A DNA stretch of 64,000 bases from Diphasiastrum complanatum (lineage: Eukaryota > Streptophyta > Lycopodiopsida > Lycopodiales > Lycopodiaceae), in the NCBI GenBank assembly GCA_029204225.1, contig CM055109.1:44641054-44705053 (forward strand), written 5' to 3'. Both the position numbers and the translations under genes were made by a program. The notes under the pieces were generated by a model. The model saw only the letters and a list, made by a program, of their open reading frames with translations, was not told where the DNA came from and ran no database searches. Positions 11,201-23,200 of the stretch are shown here, in pieces. The first letter of the stretch is position 1. Every line of letters begins with the position of its first letter.

Positions 11201-14200
11201 GTCAAAGCAAGTTAGATGTGGAAGTTCAAACTTCAAAATATACTTCAGGAAAGAGATTATTGGGAAATTGTTACGGGACAAGAGGTGATGGCTCACGATT
11301 TCAATGATCAAGATAGAAGGACGTTTGAGAAACGGGTGCAACATGCACACCATATCATCAACTTATCCGTGAAGGATAAGGTTATTCCTTTGATCAGGAA
11401 TGCAGTCGGGGGTCTAAGTTTGCATGGGATATTCTTAGGAATACATATGAAACGGTGAGTAAGTCTCGAGTATTGTTCTTGAATAATAAACTTCATACCT
11501 TGAAAATGGAATCAAGAATTCATTACAGATTTTATTACCAGGGTGAAGAATCTAAGAGATCAGTTGTCTTCTATAGGGGAAATTGTGCTTGATAATACCC
11601 TTGTACAAGTTGTTTTGATTAGCTTACCATTTCAATATCAAAACTTTGTTATGACACTAAGTTTGAGGGATAGATCGCCGACATTCGATGAGCTAAATGG
11701 ATTGCTACGTCAAGAAGAATTACGAAGACAAAACTTGATGTCTAGGGAAGATTTCAAGGAGCTGGGTTTCTTCACCAAGAATCGAGGTAAGAAGGGCAAA
11801 AAGAAAGGAGGTAAAAAGGATCAGAAGCAGGAAGGCAAGGACAATTCGAAAAAAGGAGACAGTTCCAAGTCCAATCCAAAGAGAAATGGCAATTGTAACT
11901 TTTGTGGTAAATATGGTCACTTGCGTTTGAGTGCAGGAAAAAGAAGGCCATCCAGGACAAGAAGAAGCAGTCAGGCAACTTCATTGAAGATGAAGACAAA
12001 AGTGAAGCTGTGGGATGCTATGAGTTATTCTCAGCTTCAACATCAGAGAACTCTAATGACTGTTGGTACATTGATTCTGGAGCAACGCAACATATGACAC
12101 CACATCGTGAGTGGTTTACATAGTTTGATGACAGTGGTGTAAATGCACATGTCAAGCTTGGAGACAATTCTTCTTACGACATTAAAGGTCAAGGTACAGT
12201 GAGAGTAAATTTACCTTCAGGGAATATAGGAGAAATTAAGAATGTTCTCATGTTCCAGGTTTAAAGAAGAATTTACTTTCAGTTTCTGCTATCGCTAAAC
12301 AAAATATGAAAGTTGAGTTTGATGATCAGAAGTGTCTCATAAAAGACAAAAACAAAGGTTAGAAAGTTGTGGTCAAAGGATCCTTGGAAGGTCGACTTTA
12401 CAAACTTGATGCGTCTACAACGGATCATCAGGTTTGTGCAGCTTCTGATAGCATGGAGAGCAGGATGTGGCATGAAAGGTTTGGACATTTGAACTATAAA
12501 AGCTTACAGGTTCTAAAAGACAATAATATGGTAATAGGATTACCTAATATTGTATCATCGGAAAATATCTGTGAAGGATGTGTTATGGGCAAGCATCATC
12601 GTATGAAGTATATAGAGCCAAGGAGATCTTGGAGCATATAGAGCCAAGGAGATCTTGGAGCTCGTTCATACAGACTTATGTGGTCCCATGCAGACTGAGT
12701 CTATAGGCGGAGCATCCTACTTCATGGTATTTGTGGATTTTTCCAGGAAAGTATGGATATACTTGCTTAAGTATAAGAGTCAAGCTTGAGTTCATATCTA
12801 CAGAGTTCCAGGAATTCTGCAAAGAACATGGAATCAAGAGACAATTTGCTTCGACTGATACACCACAACATAAGGGAGTAGCCGAGAGAAAGAATAGGCC
12901 CATTGTGGAGAGTGCTCGAAGCATGTTACGAGGTAAGAACCTCAAGAATCATTTGTGGCGCGAAGCAGTTTGTACAACAGTTTACTTTCTCAACAAAAGT
13001 CCTACAAAAGCAGTTCTCAATCGAACTCCAAAAGAAGCTTTCACAGGTATAAAACCTAAAGTGGATCATGTACGTGTTTTTGGTTGTATTGCATATGCTC
13101 ATGTTCCTAAAGATCATCGTCAAAAACTTGATTCAAAGGCAATCAAGTGTTTATTCCTTGGTTATGATGAGGAAGAGAAGGCATATCACCTTTATAATCT
13201 GACCAGTAAGAACGTGATTATGAGCAGGGATGTTGTGTTCGAAGAAAGTGAGTCTTCTAACCTAGAAGATCATGAGGAGGATGCATTTTCTCCTACATCA
13301 AAAACTCCTGTTATAGATGATGTTCAGGAAGATACAGGTCCAAGTGATACAACTTCTATACAAATTGTACCAAGGGTGTGTACACAAGTGGATCTTGGTA
13401 AACGAAAGGAAAGGTCAAGAGTATTTGATACTTATTCTCCTTCTACGTCACCTACAAAGAAGTTACCAAGATGGTATTGTGAGACTATACAAGATAGTCA
13501 AATGTTGGATGAGGGAGAATCGAGTCAACAAGGAGCTAAGAGATTGACACGTTCAAGTGGATACTATTGTGAAGCTAGTGAAGAAACGCAAATGCATTTA
13601 TGGCTTCAGCATTGGATTCAAAGGATCCTCTATTTTATGAAGATGTTGCAAAGGAACAAGTTTGGAAGATTGTTATTGCTATGGATGAGGAGTACAGTTC
13701 TATTACGAAAAAATGAGACATGGGATCTTGTTGAACTTCCAGCAGGTAAGAAACCGATTGGTTGCAAGTGGATTTATAGAACCAAGTTTGAATCTGATGG
13801 TTCTATAGATAAGTATAAAGCTAGATTAGTAGCCAAAGGATATGCTTAGAGGGAAGGAATTGATTACGAAGATACTTTCGCACCTATTGCTAAAATGAAT
13901 ACTTTGAGGAGTGTTTTGGCAATTGCATCTCATTTCGGATGGGATATTCAGAAAATGGATGTCAAGAGTGCTTTCTTGAATGGTTACCTTGAAGAGGAGG
14001 TTTATCTGGAGCAACCTCAAGGTTATGAGGTTGAAGGCAAAGAGCACTTGGTTTGCAAGTTAAAGAAATCACTATATGGGTTGAAACAAGCGCCTAGAGC
14101 ATGGTATACTCGCATCAACAATTATTTTTTGAAGCAGAATTTTCATAAAAGCATGTCAGAGTCAACACTATATATTATGAAAGATTCGGATGACATAGTC

Positions 14201-17200
14201 ATTATTGTTCTCTATGTAGATGATCTTATTATCACAGGGTCAAATAAGTCACTAATAGAGAAGATAAAGAGCAATCTTTCATAGGAGTTTGATATGAAAG
14301 ATTTGGAGAGACTTCAGTTTTGTTTGGGTATTGAAGTTTGGAGGTCAAAGAAAAATCTTTTCATATCACAAGCAAAGTATTCAAGAGAGTTACTCAAGAA
14401 GTTTAACATGCTTGATTGTAAGTCCATTTCTACACCTTAGGATCTAGGTATAAAGCTTACAAAAGAGGAAAATTTGAAAGTGTGAATTTGTAGCTTGTAG
14501 GTAGTCTTATCTATCTAACGACTACTCGACTAGACATTTCATATGTAGTGGGTATGGTGAGTCAATTCATGTCTTTACCAAAAGTTTGTCCTTGGAAAGC
14601 GGCAAAGAGGTTTTTGCGTTATGTCAAAGGGACACTCAGGTATGGCATTTATTATGGTAAAGGAACCAACATAAAACTTGAGGGTTTTGTTGATGCTGAC
14701 TGGGCAGGAAATGAAGAAGATAGAAGATCAACTACAGGATATACATTTAATCTTGGAACATGAGCTATATCTTGGAGTAGTAAAAAGCAACCAACAATTG
14801 CTTTATCTTCTACAGAGGCAGAGTATAGGGCTACTACATCAGCAACTTGTGAAGCAATTTGGTTACGAAGGATTCTAAAAGATATCACATAGAACAAGTT
14901 GAACGTACAACACTTTGGTGTGACAATCAAAGTTGCATTCAGCTTGTGAAGAATCCGGTTGTTCATAGCAGGTCAAAGCATATTGAAGTTCAACAGCATT
15001 TCATACGAGAGAAGTTGCAAAGTGGTGAAGTAGAGTTGATCTACTGTGACAAGTTGCAGATATCTTCACAAAAGGACTTGGTCGTGAAAAGTTCAGGACA
15101 CTCTTGGGTGTAATTGATAATCAAATATCCATTAAGGGGGAGTGTTAGAATTAATGGTTAATTAATTAATTGTAGAGGCCAGCCTGCAAGCTAGTTCAAA
15201 GGCCTATTTCTATTTTTAGTATAAGTCAAAGTCAAAGTTTGACTAGGTACCAATTTTGCTAGAATAGTATAGAGAATATTATTTTATGATTATGCTAACA
15301 TAGATTGCTATTCTTGAGACTTCTTAATTAGCATAACTGCTTTTACCAAATGATATAGTAGGCAAATAGCGTTTGCCTTAAAGCATGTCTAGTCTCTATA
15401 AGAGTAGATGGGCGCCCTCATGCAAGTGGAATCAATTCAGATCAATTCAGTTCATTGTTCTTGTGATTCCTCTTGTTCCTCTTGAGTTTGGTTATTTTGT
15501 GAGTACTAATAAGATTAGTCTACTCCGAGTTTGAGAATCACTGAGATTCTATTAGAAGAGCATGTAGAGGGCTGTGGTCCACACCTGATAATTTGAGCAG
15601 GGGATAATTCTCTGTGTACTCAAGTGCACTTGATATAATCTGCCTAAGGCACTGTAATAACTATTCTTTAGGCATGAATATTGGGAAACCAATTATGTTA
15701 CGACCTTGCTCATGGTGAATCATTTTGTTGAAGCTTCTCTATGAAAGCTTCAATTTCCTCTAACAATGGGTTATGAACTTAATCATAGATTTTGGCATCA
15801 GTGAAGCATAAATTGACAACACACAAGTAATCTAACAATCTCCCACGAAGAATGGCCCATAGTGTCACGTACAATCAATGGCTATAGCCCTTCAAGCATT
15901 AGCAAATGCAAGAGTTCTCCCACAAAGATCCCAAGCATTACCAATTTATAAGCTAACAAGTGAATATTTTTAGGCCCTATCTATAGCCAATAGGAATCCT
16001 TAAAATAGAAGTGTCTATACACTGAGCCTAGGCTTATCCACAAATAGGGTTACAAGGTGGAAAATGTGTGCCGTCCTGGAGGCCCTGCAACCTTCCAATA
16101 GGACCCCCACTCTAGTACCAAATAATACTTGGGCCCTTGGCCAGTCCTAAATATAAATCCATCGTTTGAGTGGCCAACTTGGTTAATCATACTAGCTTTG
16201 GGTTAGACAGCTTGTGGTGTTGACTACCTTTATGCATCAAGGTTATCGCATCCTCCTTCCTTTACTTTGTGCTTCTTGATGATTTTCTATGCCCCTAATG
16301 CTTGGTGTGATCTATTGCCACTTTATCCACTAGTGCTGAGTTTACATATGACAATATTATTCCTATTGGTGTAGCATTGGACTTTCCTGATTGATGCTAT
16401 GATGTTCCTATCAATGCCTTTTCTTTGACATTCTTGGCTTTCTTGCTAACTACAACTTTGGAGCTGTTAAAGCTTTTAATATATGCACGTTTGTAGCTTA
16501 GATCTGACGTTGACCATATTCGACATATCATATCTCATTTGTTGAAATGTTGTACCAATGTTGCTTTATTCATGGTGCCTCTTTTAACTTGCCTACATTG
16601 GGGGCAAAGTTTTCAGTGGGGGTGAGTTGTAAACTACTAGGGTCCATAGACTACAATAATTACAGAGCCTATATTTATTTGTTGTCCACGACACCTTTTA
16701 TCCATGTACAAGCCAAAAAGCCTTTCTTATATGGTAATGGGAACAACTGATAGCTGAATGGAAAGCCATGGTGGAATCAAATTCGCCACCCTTCAAATAG
16801 GTGATAAAGGAGCCCGATAGGTGTGGCAAACACGCCACTTGACTAAGAAGATCATCCCAAGTAAGAAATTGCAGTAGTGAATCTCCTCCAAAGAGTGCAG
16901 GCATCATTATAAGAGTATTGAACTTGGTAGGAATTTACTAGCTAGAGGTGTGGCTAGTAGCAATGTCGTTAAGGCATGACAATGATCCCAAGCAAGTCGG
17001 ATCAGCCAAGCATGCCAAATAGTTTAGGTGACAGTGGAGGAGGAGAGGTACCAATGTCCCAAACTACCCATACAGTGTGTTGACCACTAGCAAACATCCC
17101 TAGTTAGGCATCTTGACCAAGAATGTCGTGAAGCAACACTGAGGAACTCAAATAAGGAAAACGATGAAAACCATCTCTGCCAAGCATGTCAAGTTGGATA

Positions 17201-20200
17201 CACCCAAACAATCCTTGCATCATAGAAGCACACTCATGGATGCATAAGGAGCCATAGTCTCTTCTAAAACATATAGAGAAGAAAAAACTTGACGGGATCT
17301 GTGAAGTTGTATCACCATGTCTACTATTACTGCTGGAGTACTATCGTGGAGCGTAACCCTAAAAAGAGCACAAATCTCTGCCTCTATGACAAAAGAAATT
17401 AGTGGTATTTGGAAACTATGCATGTATGTGGAGCAAAAATGGATTGGCATTAGACTCTCAACAAATTTGAAACATTTATGCAAGTCTCTCGCATATGCAA
17501 GGTGTGGTGATGTTGAAAAAGAAAGTACATGCAACTAATCGATCACATGAAAGATTATGTGGTTTCTTAAAACATACCTGAGTTGAAAAATATGAATGTC
17601 CCATTGTCCGATCGGTATAGGTTGAAGGGTGATCCTCGAGCTTAGATAACGGATAGCCCAAGTACCTTATGAAAGGAAGAACATTAGAACACCAAAATAG
17701 AAAAGAGACGTGAATTCTAGGAAATAGCAACGCCCAAACCAACCTTATAGACCATGCCTTCCCATATGGAGAGTATACTAGTAGTAATTAGCTAGCACCA
17801 CTTCATTGCGTCATGTTGAAAGACTAGGAGTGCCGAAGGAAAATGCCAATACCAAATAAGTATGCCAAGCTATCCGAAAAGGTCACAAATGTATGAACAA
17901 GTTGCTACAATGGCTCATGAGAGATAGCCAAAGAAAACCAGACCGTACCTTGTATGCTGACTGCATAGCTGAAGCATCCAATCCACCTTCAAGCACAAAA
18001 GCATCACAAAAGAAGACCTCAATGCAAAACAATATACAAGAGCTAAAAGTATCTATCAAAGGATAGGTAGCATTATGCTGCCACCACAACACATATATGT
18101 AAAACAACTCAAGCTATGTAAAGTGGCCATGCAAGTCGTAGCAACCAAGCATGCTGCATACCAGTAGGCAATGAGGGAGCTAAAGATGTACTCGTACCCC
18201 AAGCAATCTGCAAGGACAAAAAATATCTATCACCATTGGTAGGTTATACGAAATCGAGATCATGAATTGGGATCATGGTGAAGGCAAGAAATCCTGCTTG
18301 GGAACATGTGACGATTTCCGTGGGACTTGGTAGCTTAGGCACAAAGAGGTGGACTTGCAGGTATTGCAATGTTATCTACTCAGGTGGTCCTTTGTAGATA
18401 CAAGCACACTTCTTGGGAATGCGTAGCCACGAAGTACTTGCTTGATCATAGATGCCACAAAATGATGTATTGATGAGACTTGGCGGTGCTACATTAGCTA
18501 TAGAGGATGCCCCTTGTCTTGCGACTGCAAGTGAAGTTTGAATGTTTGCTTGTCACTTTCACTTTAGCCTTCAAGTTTCAACACTGGTGACTACAATGTT
18601 CAAATTTGGTTGTAAGTTATAACTTGTAATTGACAAGGGACTATAGTAATAACTTCTCGGCTCTAACTTGTACAATCTAAATGGTATGTAAAATTGATAA
18701 TTGATTGGTCTTTGAACACTTGCCTTTGCAATTGTACATCTTGAATTATGATGTCAACAGGATCTTCAAAGCCTCCTGCCACATCATAGGCTTCACAGCC
18801 TGCCTCACAAGGCATGCCCACTTCCTTGACTTGTTACACACCATCCATTGCTGAGGGCGAGAGCGACAGACTGAATGCTGGTGCTTCAACATGTGCCACT
18901 ATGCCAATGGATGCCCCATCGAGATTGAGGGGCCGTCCTAGGGCTAGGGACTTGTACATTTCGTCATTTCACCATTTTAGCAATCGAACAAGGACCTTGC
19001 TATCATGCTTTCTATACATGTGCTCTCCCTTTCCACTTAGGATAGACCCTGGCATGGCAATAGGCGATGTGAGCGAGATTGGTTTAGAGCGGATAGGGCC
19101 CTAGCAGGGAGGATTTGAGAACTAGAGAGTTACTCGTTGAGAAAGATGTTGTGACTAGAGAGCTAGAGTCCATTTGGTGATTGTTGAACTTTATAATCTA
19201 GAGACTACTTTAAACTTTGTTGTGGATGATGATTGACGATTGATTCATTGATAATTGAATCTCAAGGTTGAATCTTGATTGAAATTTAAAGGTTGAAGCT
19301 CTTTTGAAGTTTGGTGTGTGAATTGTACTTACTAGTAACTACAGTGTGACTTTGTGTACAAACAAATTTCAATTATAATTACTTTTTGGCTTTTGCATCG
19401 TGATTCCTATTGTTGCAACTTGCAACTTGCCTCGTATTTGTACATTGTTATCTTGTTTTTTGTTCCTTCTAAACATTAACACATTGAAACTATAGGAGGT
19501 TGGGTACTCCATCATCTTTGACAGATGCAGCGATGCAAGTGACATATCAACATATATAGATCTGTTCTTGCATGGGTGCTATGTTCCTTCGGGCCATCAA
19601 CACCTTTGAGATAGGTAAGATATCTTTTCAAATTCGCAGTATCTGACCCTTGGTTGATGTACATGGTAATTTGTATAGTAGCTTGACTCTTGCACTCATG
19701 ATATAATGTAACCCATCCATGATCTATGGACCGTTACAACTTACATATATGTCCCTTTCAGGCATTGTGGCCATGGGTGAGTACACGTTTGGCCATATGA
19801 GAGACCATTGGGGTGGGGCCATATGAGAGACCATGGGTGAGTACACGTTTGGCCATATGAGAGACCATTGTTTAGGTAATCTAAATTGCTTGTTACATGT
19901 CAATGTGGGGATGGGCATTGTTTGATTTTTGATAATTGATTATTGAATATGAAATTCAATCCAAGTTTCACGGTTGATGATTGTGTAGATTGTCATTGAC
20001 AATACGTTAAATTGTGTGGCCATGGGAAGACTCATCAATGAGACCTATCCCCACATCTTTTGGACCCCTTGCCCCACATATTTTGGACCCCTTGTGCCGC
20101 TCACTGGGTAAGGGAGATCGTGGTTATAGCACCATTCTTGGTGAAATTTATCACCAATTGTCTGAACATCCTTTTTATGCACTTTGTAAATTGCTTGAGT

Positions 20201-23200
20201 AACGTTGAATGTTGACTCTTGACTCTTGACTCTTGACTCTTGTATCATTGTGCACTTTTGATTGTACATGTTTGCATACATGTTCATTGTTTTGGAGTGC
20301 TTTTAAAAGTGCATCGAAGCCTGAGGCAAACTGGATCGGCTGCAGCCCAATGACAATGGATCGTGCCTCATCCCAAAATGAAGATGAGATCATGAGAATC
20401 TTGAATCTCCTAGCCTTTGGCTCCCGTGATGGCCCCCACTCCTTCCAATGGTTTGAAACAACCATTTGCCTCATGCTTGCATGAACTTTCAGGAGGCGTT
20501 CTAGAACATGGAACATGAATGCAAATCTACACAATTTGACAATGATTGCAATTTTCAAGTTAGTACTAACTTGAAACTTCTAAGTAGTCACTAAATTCTA
20601 CCTTCTAAATTCTCACTGACTCTTGACATTTACATCTCGCACTAGTGAGTAGTTGCTAGTTACTTAGAAGTTCTAAGTAACTAGTAACTCCTCACTAGTG
20701 CGAGATTCAAATGTCAAGAGTCAAGAGTCAAGAATCAATCCAATTGTCTGATCATTGATGTCAACATCTGACATCAAGATTCGAATTTCGAAACAAAGTT
20801 CAAAATTCAAACAAGTTGCAAAGTTGAAAGTTCAAACCTGGTGGGGATTGGTCTCAAAACTTCAAGGGTAGAATGGACCCTGAACATAATGAGGACCCTC
20901 GGCCTCTTGAGCAATAAGTTGAAACTTAAAACTTAAAAGGGCTTACTTTTCCCATGACTTGTTGATCGGCTGTAGCTCCCGATCAATGGAGGCCCGCTCA
21001 TCAAGAAGTCCTCTCCTCTGCAAATGATGCATGTTGGGACCCTCACACTCTGAACCGATCCTAGAACGGCTCTCATCATCTCTCTCCATGCAAGGGTCGC
21101 AACAAGGTGAAATGGGAGGTCACATGTGTAAAAGCACCTCCTAACAACAATCTTAGCCAATTCCTTGTTTGATTGCATCCAAGAAGCCTTACAATAGTCG
21201 TTGCCTCTAGCCTGTCCTCGGCCAAGGGCTCTACCCCTCGATCGTGCACAATCTCTAGATGGTGCTCTGGAGGAACCAATGCCACCAATGCTGCTAGTTC
21301 ATCAAACACATTGCACAAATATGTCAAGAGTCAAGATTCAAGATTGGACTCTGGAGAGTCGAGATTCAAGAGTCAAGACTCAAGACTCAAGCCTCAAAGG
21401 GGACCTTCTCTCACGAGTCATTGACAATTGTGCTATCATCTATGTAGTTTGTTGACACTTGACAGTTGAATGTTCAGTGTTCAAACTCACAACTACAAAT
21501 TACATGTGATACTAGATAGAAACTTGAAATTGAAAGTTGAACCTAACTAGTACCATCTACGGTTTAAACTTTACCTAGAAGTCCACTGCTTTGTGCCCAA
21601 TGTACCATAGTTTGCTTCGATTTCACATGATCCCATGAGGGATCCCTAACGTTTGGCATCGTACTACCATCTACGTACGCTAGTCCTAATTCCTATCTAA
21701 TTTTACTACCTAAACCCTTAACCCTAAACCCTAATACCGAATTCCTATCACTAATCCCCTAATTCCTAATACCTATTTAATATAGTCTATTATCTTTCAA
21801 AATTCACTCCCCAACCTCGAAAGTTAAACCTACTTACTAGCTACTTAATACTAAGACTTTCTAGAAAAGTGCTCTGATGCCAAGTTATGAACTAATCACA
21901 TATACTAGCTACTAATCTAACTTCATTCTAGGAAGAAAATATGACTTGTTAATGCTAAAATATTTTTTATCATTAGCAAGTGATATTTTCTTCCTAAAAT
22001 GTATATTAGTGGAGATTGTGCCTTTTGTCATTGATAATAATGTACACATTCAAATTTTTTTCGCATATAGAGCTAGAGCTCTTGATTTATGTTGTGTTAT
22101 GGTTTTTCCTTTTTGCTATACATGGTTTATTGTTCACAGATTTGTCTTACACTTGTTGTGTGCCAAAAGCCAATTGGACAAGTTTTGGAAGTGTTGATCA
22201 ATTTTAGAGACTTGTTAAATTATCTCATGTTTATATGGAATTCATAATCTCCAGTGCATGGTAAATTCTTCCATAAAACAAAAGGAATCAGTGCAACAGC
22301 TTCCAGATTGAGGTTGCATGAAACTATTATGAACATTACACTATCGAATGAAGGCATATGTGTTAGTGTTGGCATTGAGGTTTTTTGGGTGGTTCACTTG
22401 ATCATGCCTTGATTACAACCAAACTGTTAATTGACATGCAATCAGTTTAGAATTTAAGAATTCTTTTATTTTTTGCAAAGCATCTCAACATAAGAATAGT
22501 CCAATGACAAATATCTGTTAAAGCTTTTGCACTAATTTGATCAATATGGTTGCTTTAATCTCTGAGGTTTCAACTAACTCTATTTCAATTGATCTGAGAC
22601 ATGTAGGACGAACATCTCTACCGTTGAGAGCTATCAAGAAGTCCTAAGAGTGGCTTGGCTCACTGTGCCAGCTGGGTTTACAATGTCTATCATGGCATGT
22701 GGCATTGTGTTATGGTGGCAAGGTCTTACGCTTTCTGAAAAGTATGCTCAGGCTATTATATTGCACGGTGAGTACTTGTTGTAGATCTTCCTGTAGCAAG
22801 GTTTATAAGGTTTATCCAAATGTAGTAGTAAAATCCGTGGTTGACGATGGCATTTTGTCACGTTGTCTGATTCGATTGATCAATTCACTTTATGTTTCTT
22901 GTAAGCATTGATGCCAAAAGGATGTTTGATAACTAAAAAATCCTAGAGGCACATGTTTTACAGACAACAGACTGATACTAATTGCACATTTTAAATGGAA
23001 AGAAGTATTGGATATCATATTCTCTCTTTTGTATCTTAATAAACTAATTTGAAATAGTAGAGTAGCTTATTAAATCAATCAACCATTGTCTTTACTAATT
23101 GGCCTAAGGAATGACACTCGTTTTTCCTACATGGTATCAGAGCTATCGGATCTGCAGCAAGCTTGTATGCTGGCGCCCTACCAGAAGAGGAGCTTCTCTG

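Larger units (their letters stand above)
10286..15554 (+). mobile_element. Copia A: Ty1/copia retrotransposon with both LTRs
   Basis: The two LTRs (10286-10702 and 15143-15554) share TGTTAGAATTAATGG starts; the ends are GATTCTATCA and GATTCTATTA. Both match plant copia structure, with a tRNA-Met PBS directly after the left LTR and a polypurine tract before the right one. Flanking 5-mers are GATGA and GAAGA, a target duplication with one change. Coding order is gag, protease, integrase, reverse transcriptase, RNase H, all broken. It lies in the 13.5-kb RFT1 intron, in the same orientation as the gene. Confidence 0.92.
20045..21240 (-). pseudogene. hAT-superfamily transposase relic
   Basis: Read on the minus strand, pieces in different frames resemble plant hAT/DUF659-type transposase proteins. 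These are an N-terminal piece with [20 protein letters not shown] and WREMMRAV (about 21178-21030), then [18 protein letters not shown] (about 21000-20940), then [17 protein letters not shown] (about 20430-20380) and a possible [10 protein letters not shown] piece near 20150. Frameshifts separate the blocks and the catalytic region is not identifiable. The 105-bp palindrome lies inside it. hAT enzymes move DNA by cut and paste; this copy is dead. Family assignment is by remembered motif resemblance only. Confidence 0.5.

Noticed and set aside
18814-19104. 96-codon open frame in the RFT1 intron
   Set aside because: No domain, skewed composition, and flanking sequence gives no support for a gene.
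20213-20243. Heptamer array as a CRISPR-like repeat
   Set aside because: There are no spacers, the unit is only 7 bp, and the sequence is plant nuclear DNA.
21871-21882. GCTCTGATGCCA, one mismatch from a minus-strand tRNA-Met PBS
   Set aside because: No LTR-like sequence with TG/CA ends or gag/pol motif could be seen around it, so it may be a relic or chance.
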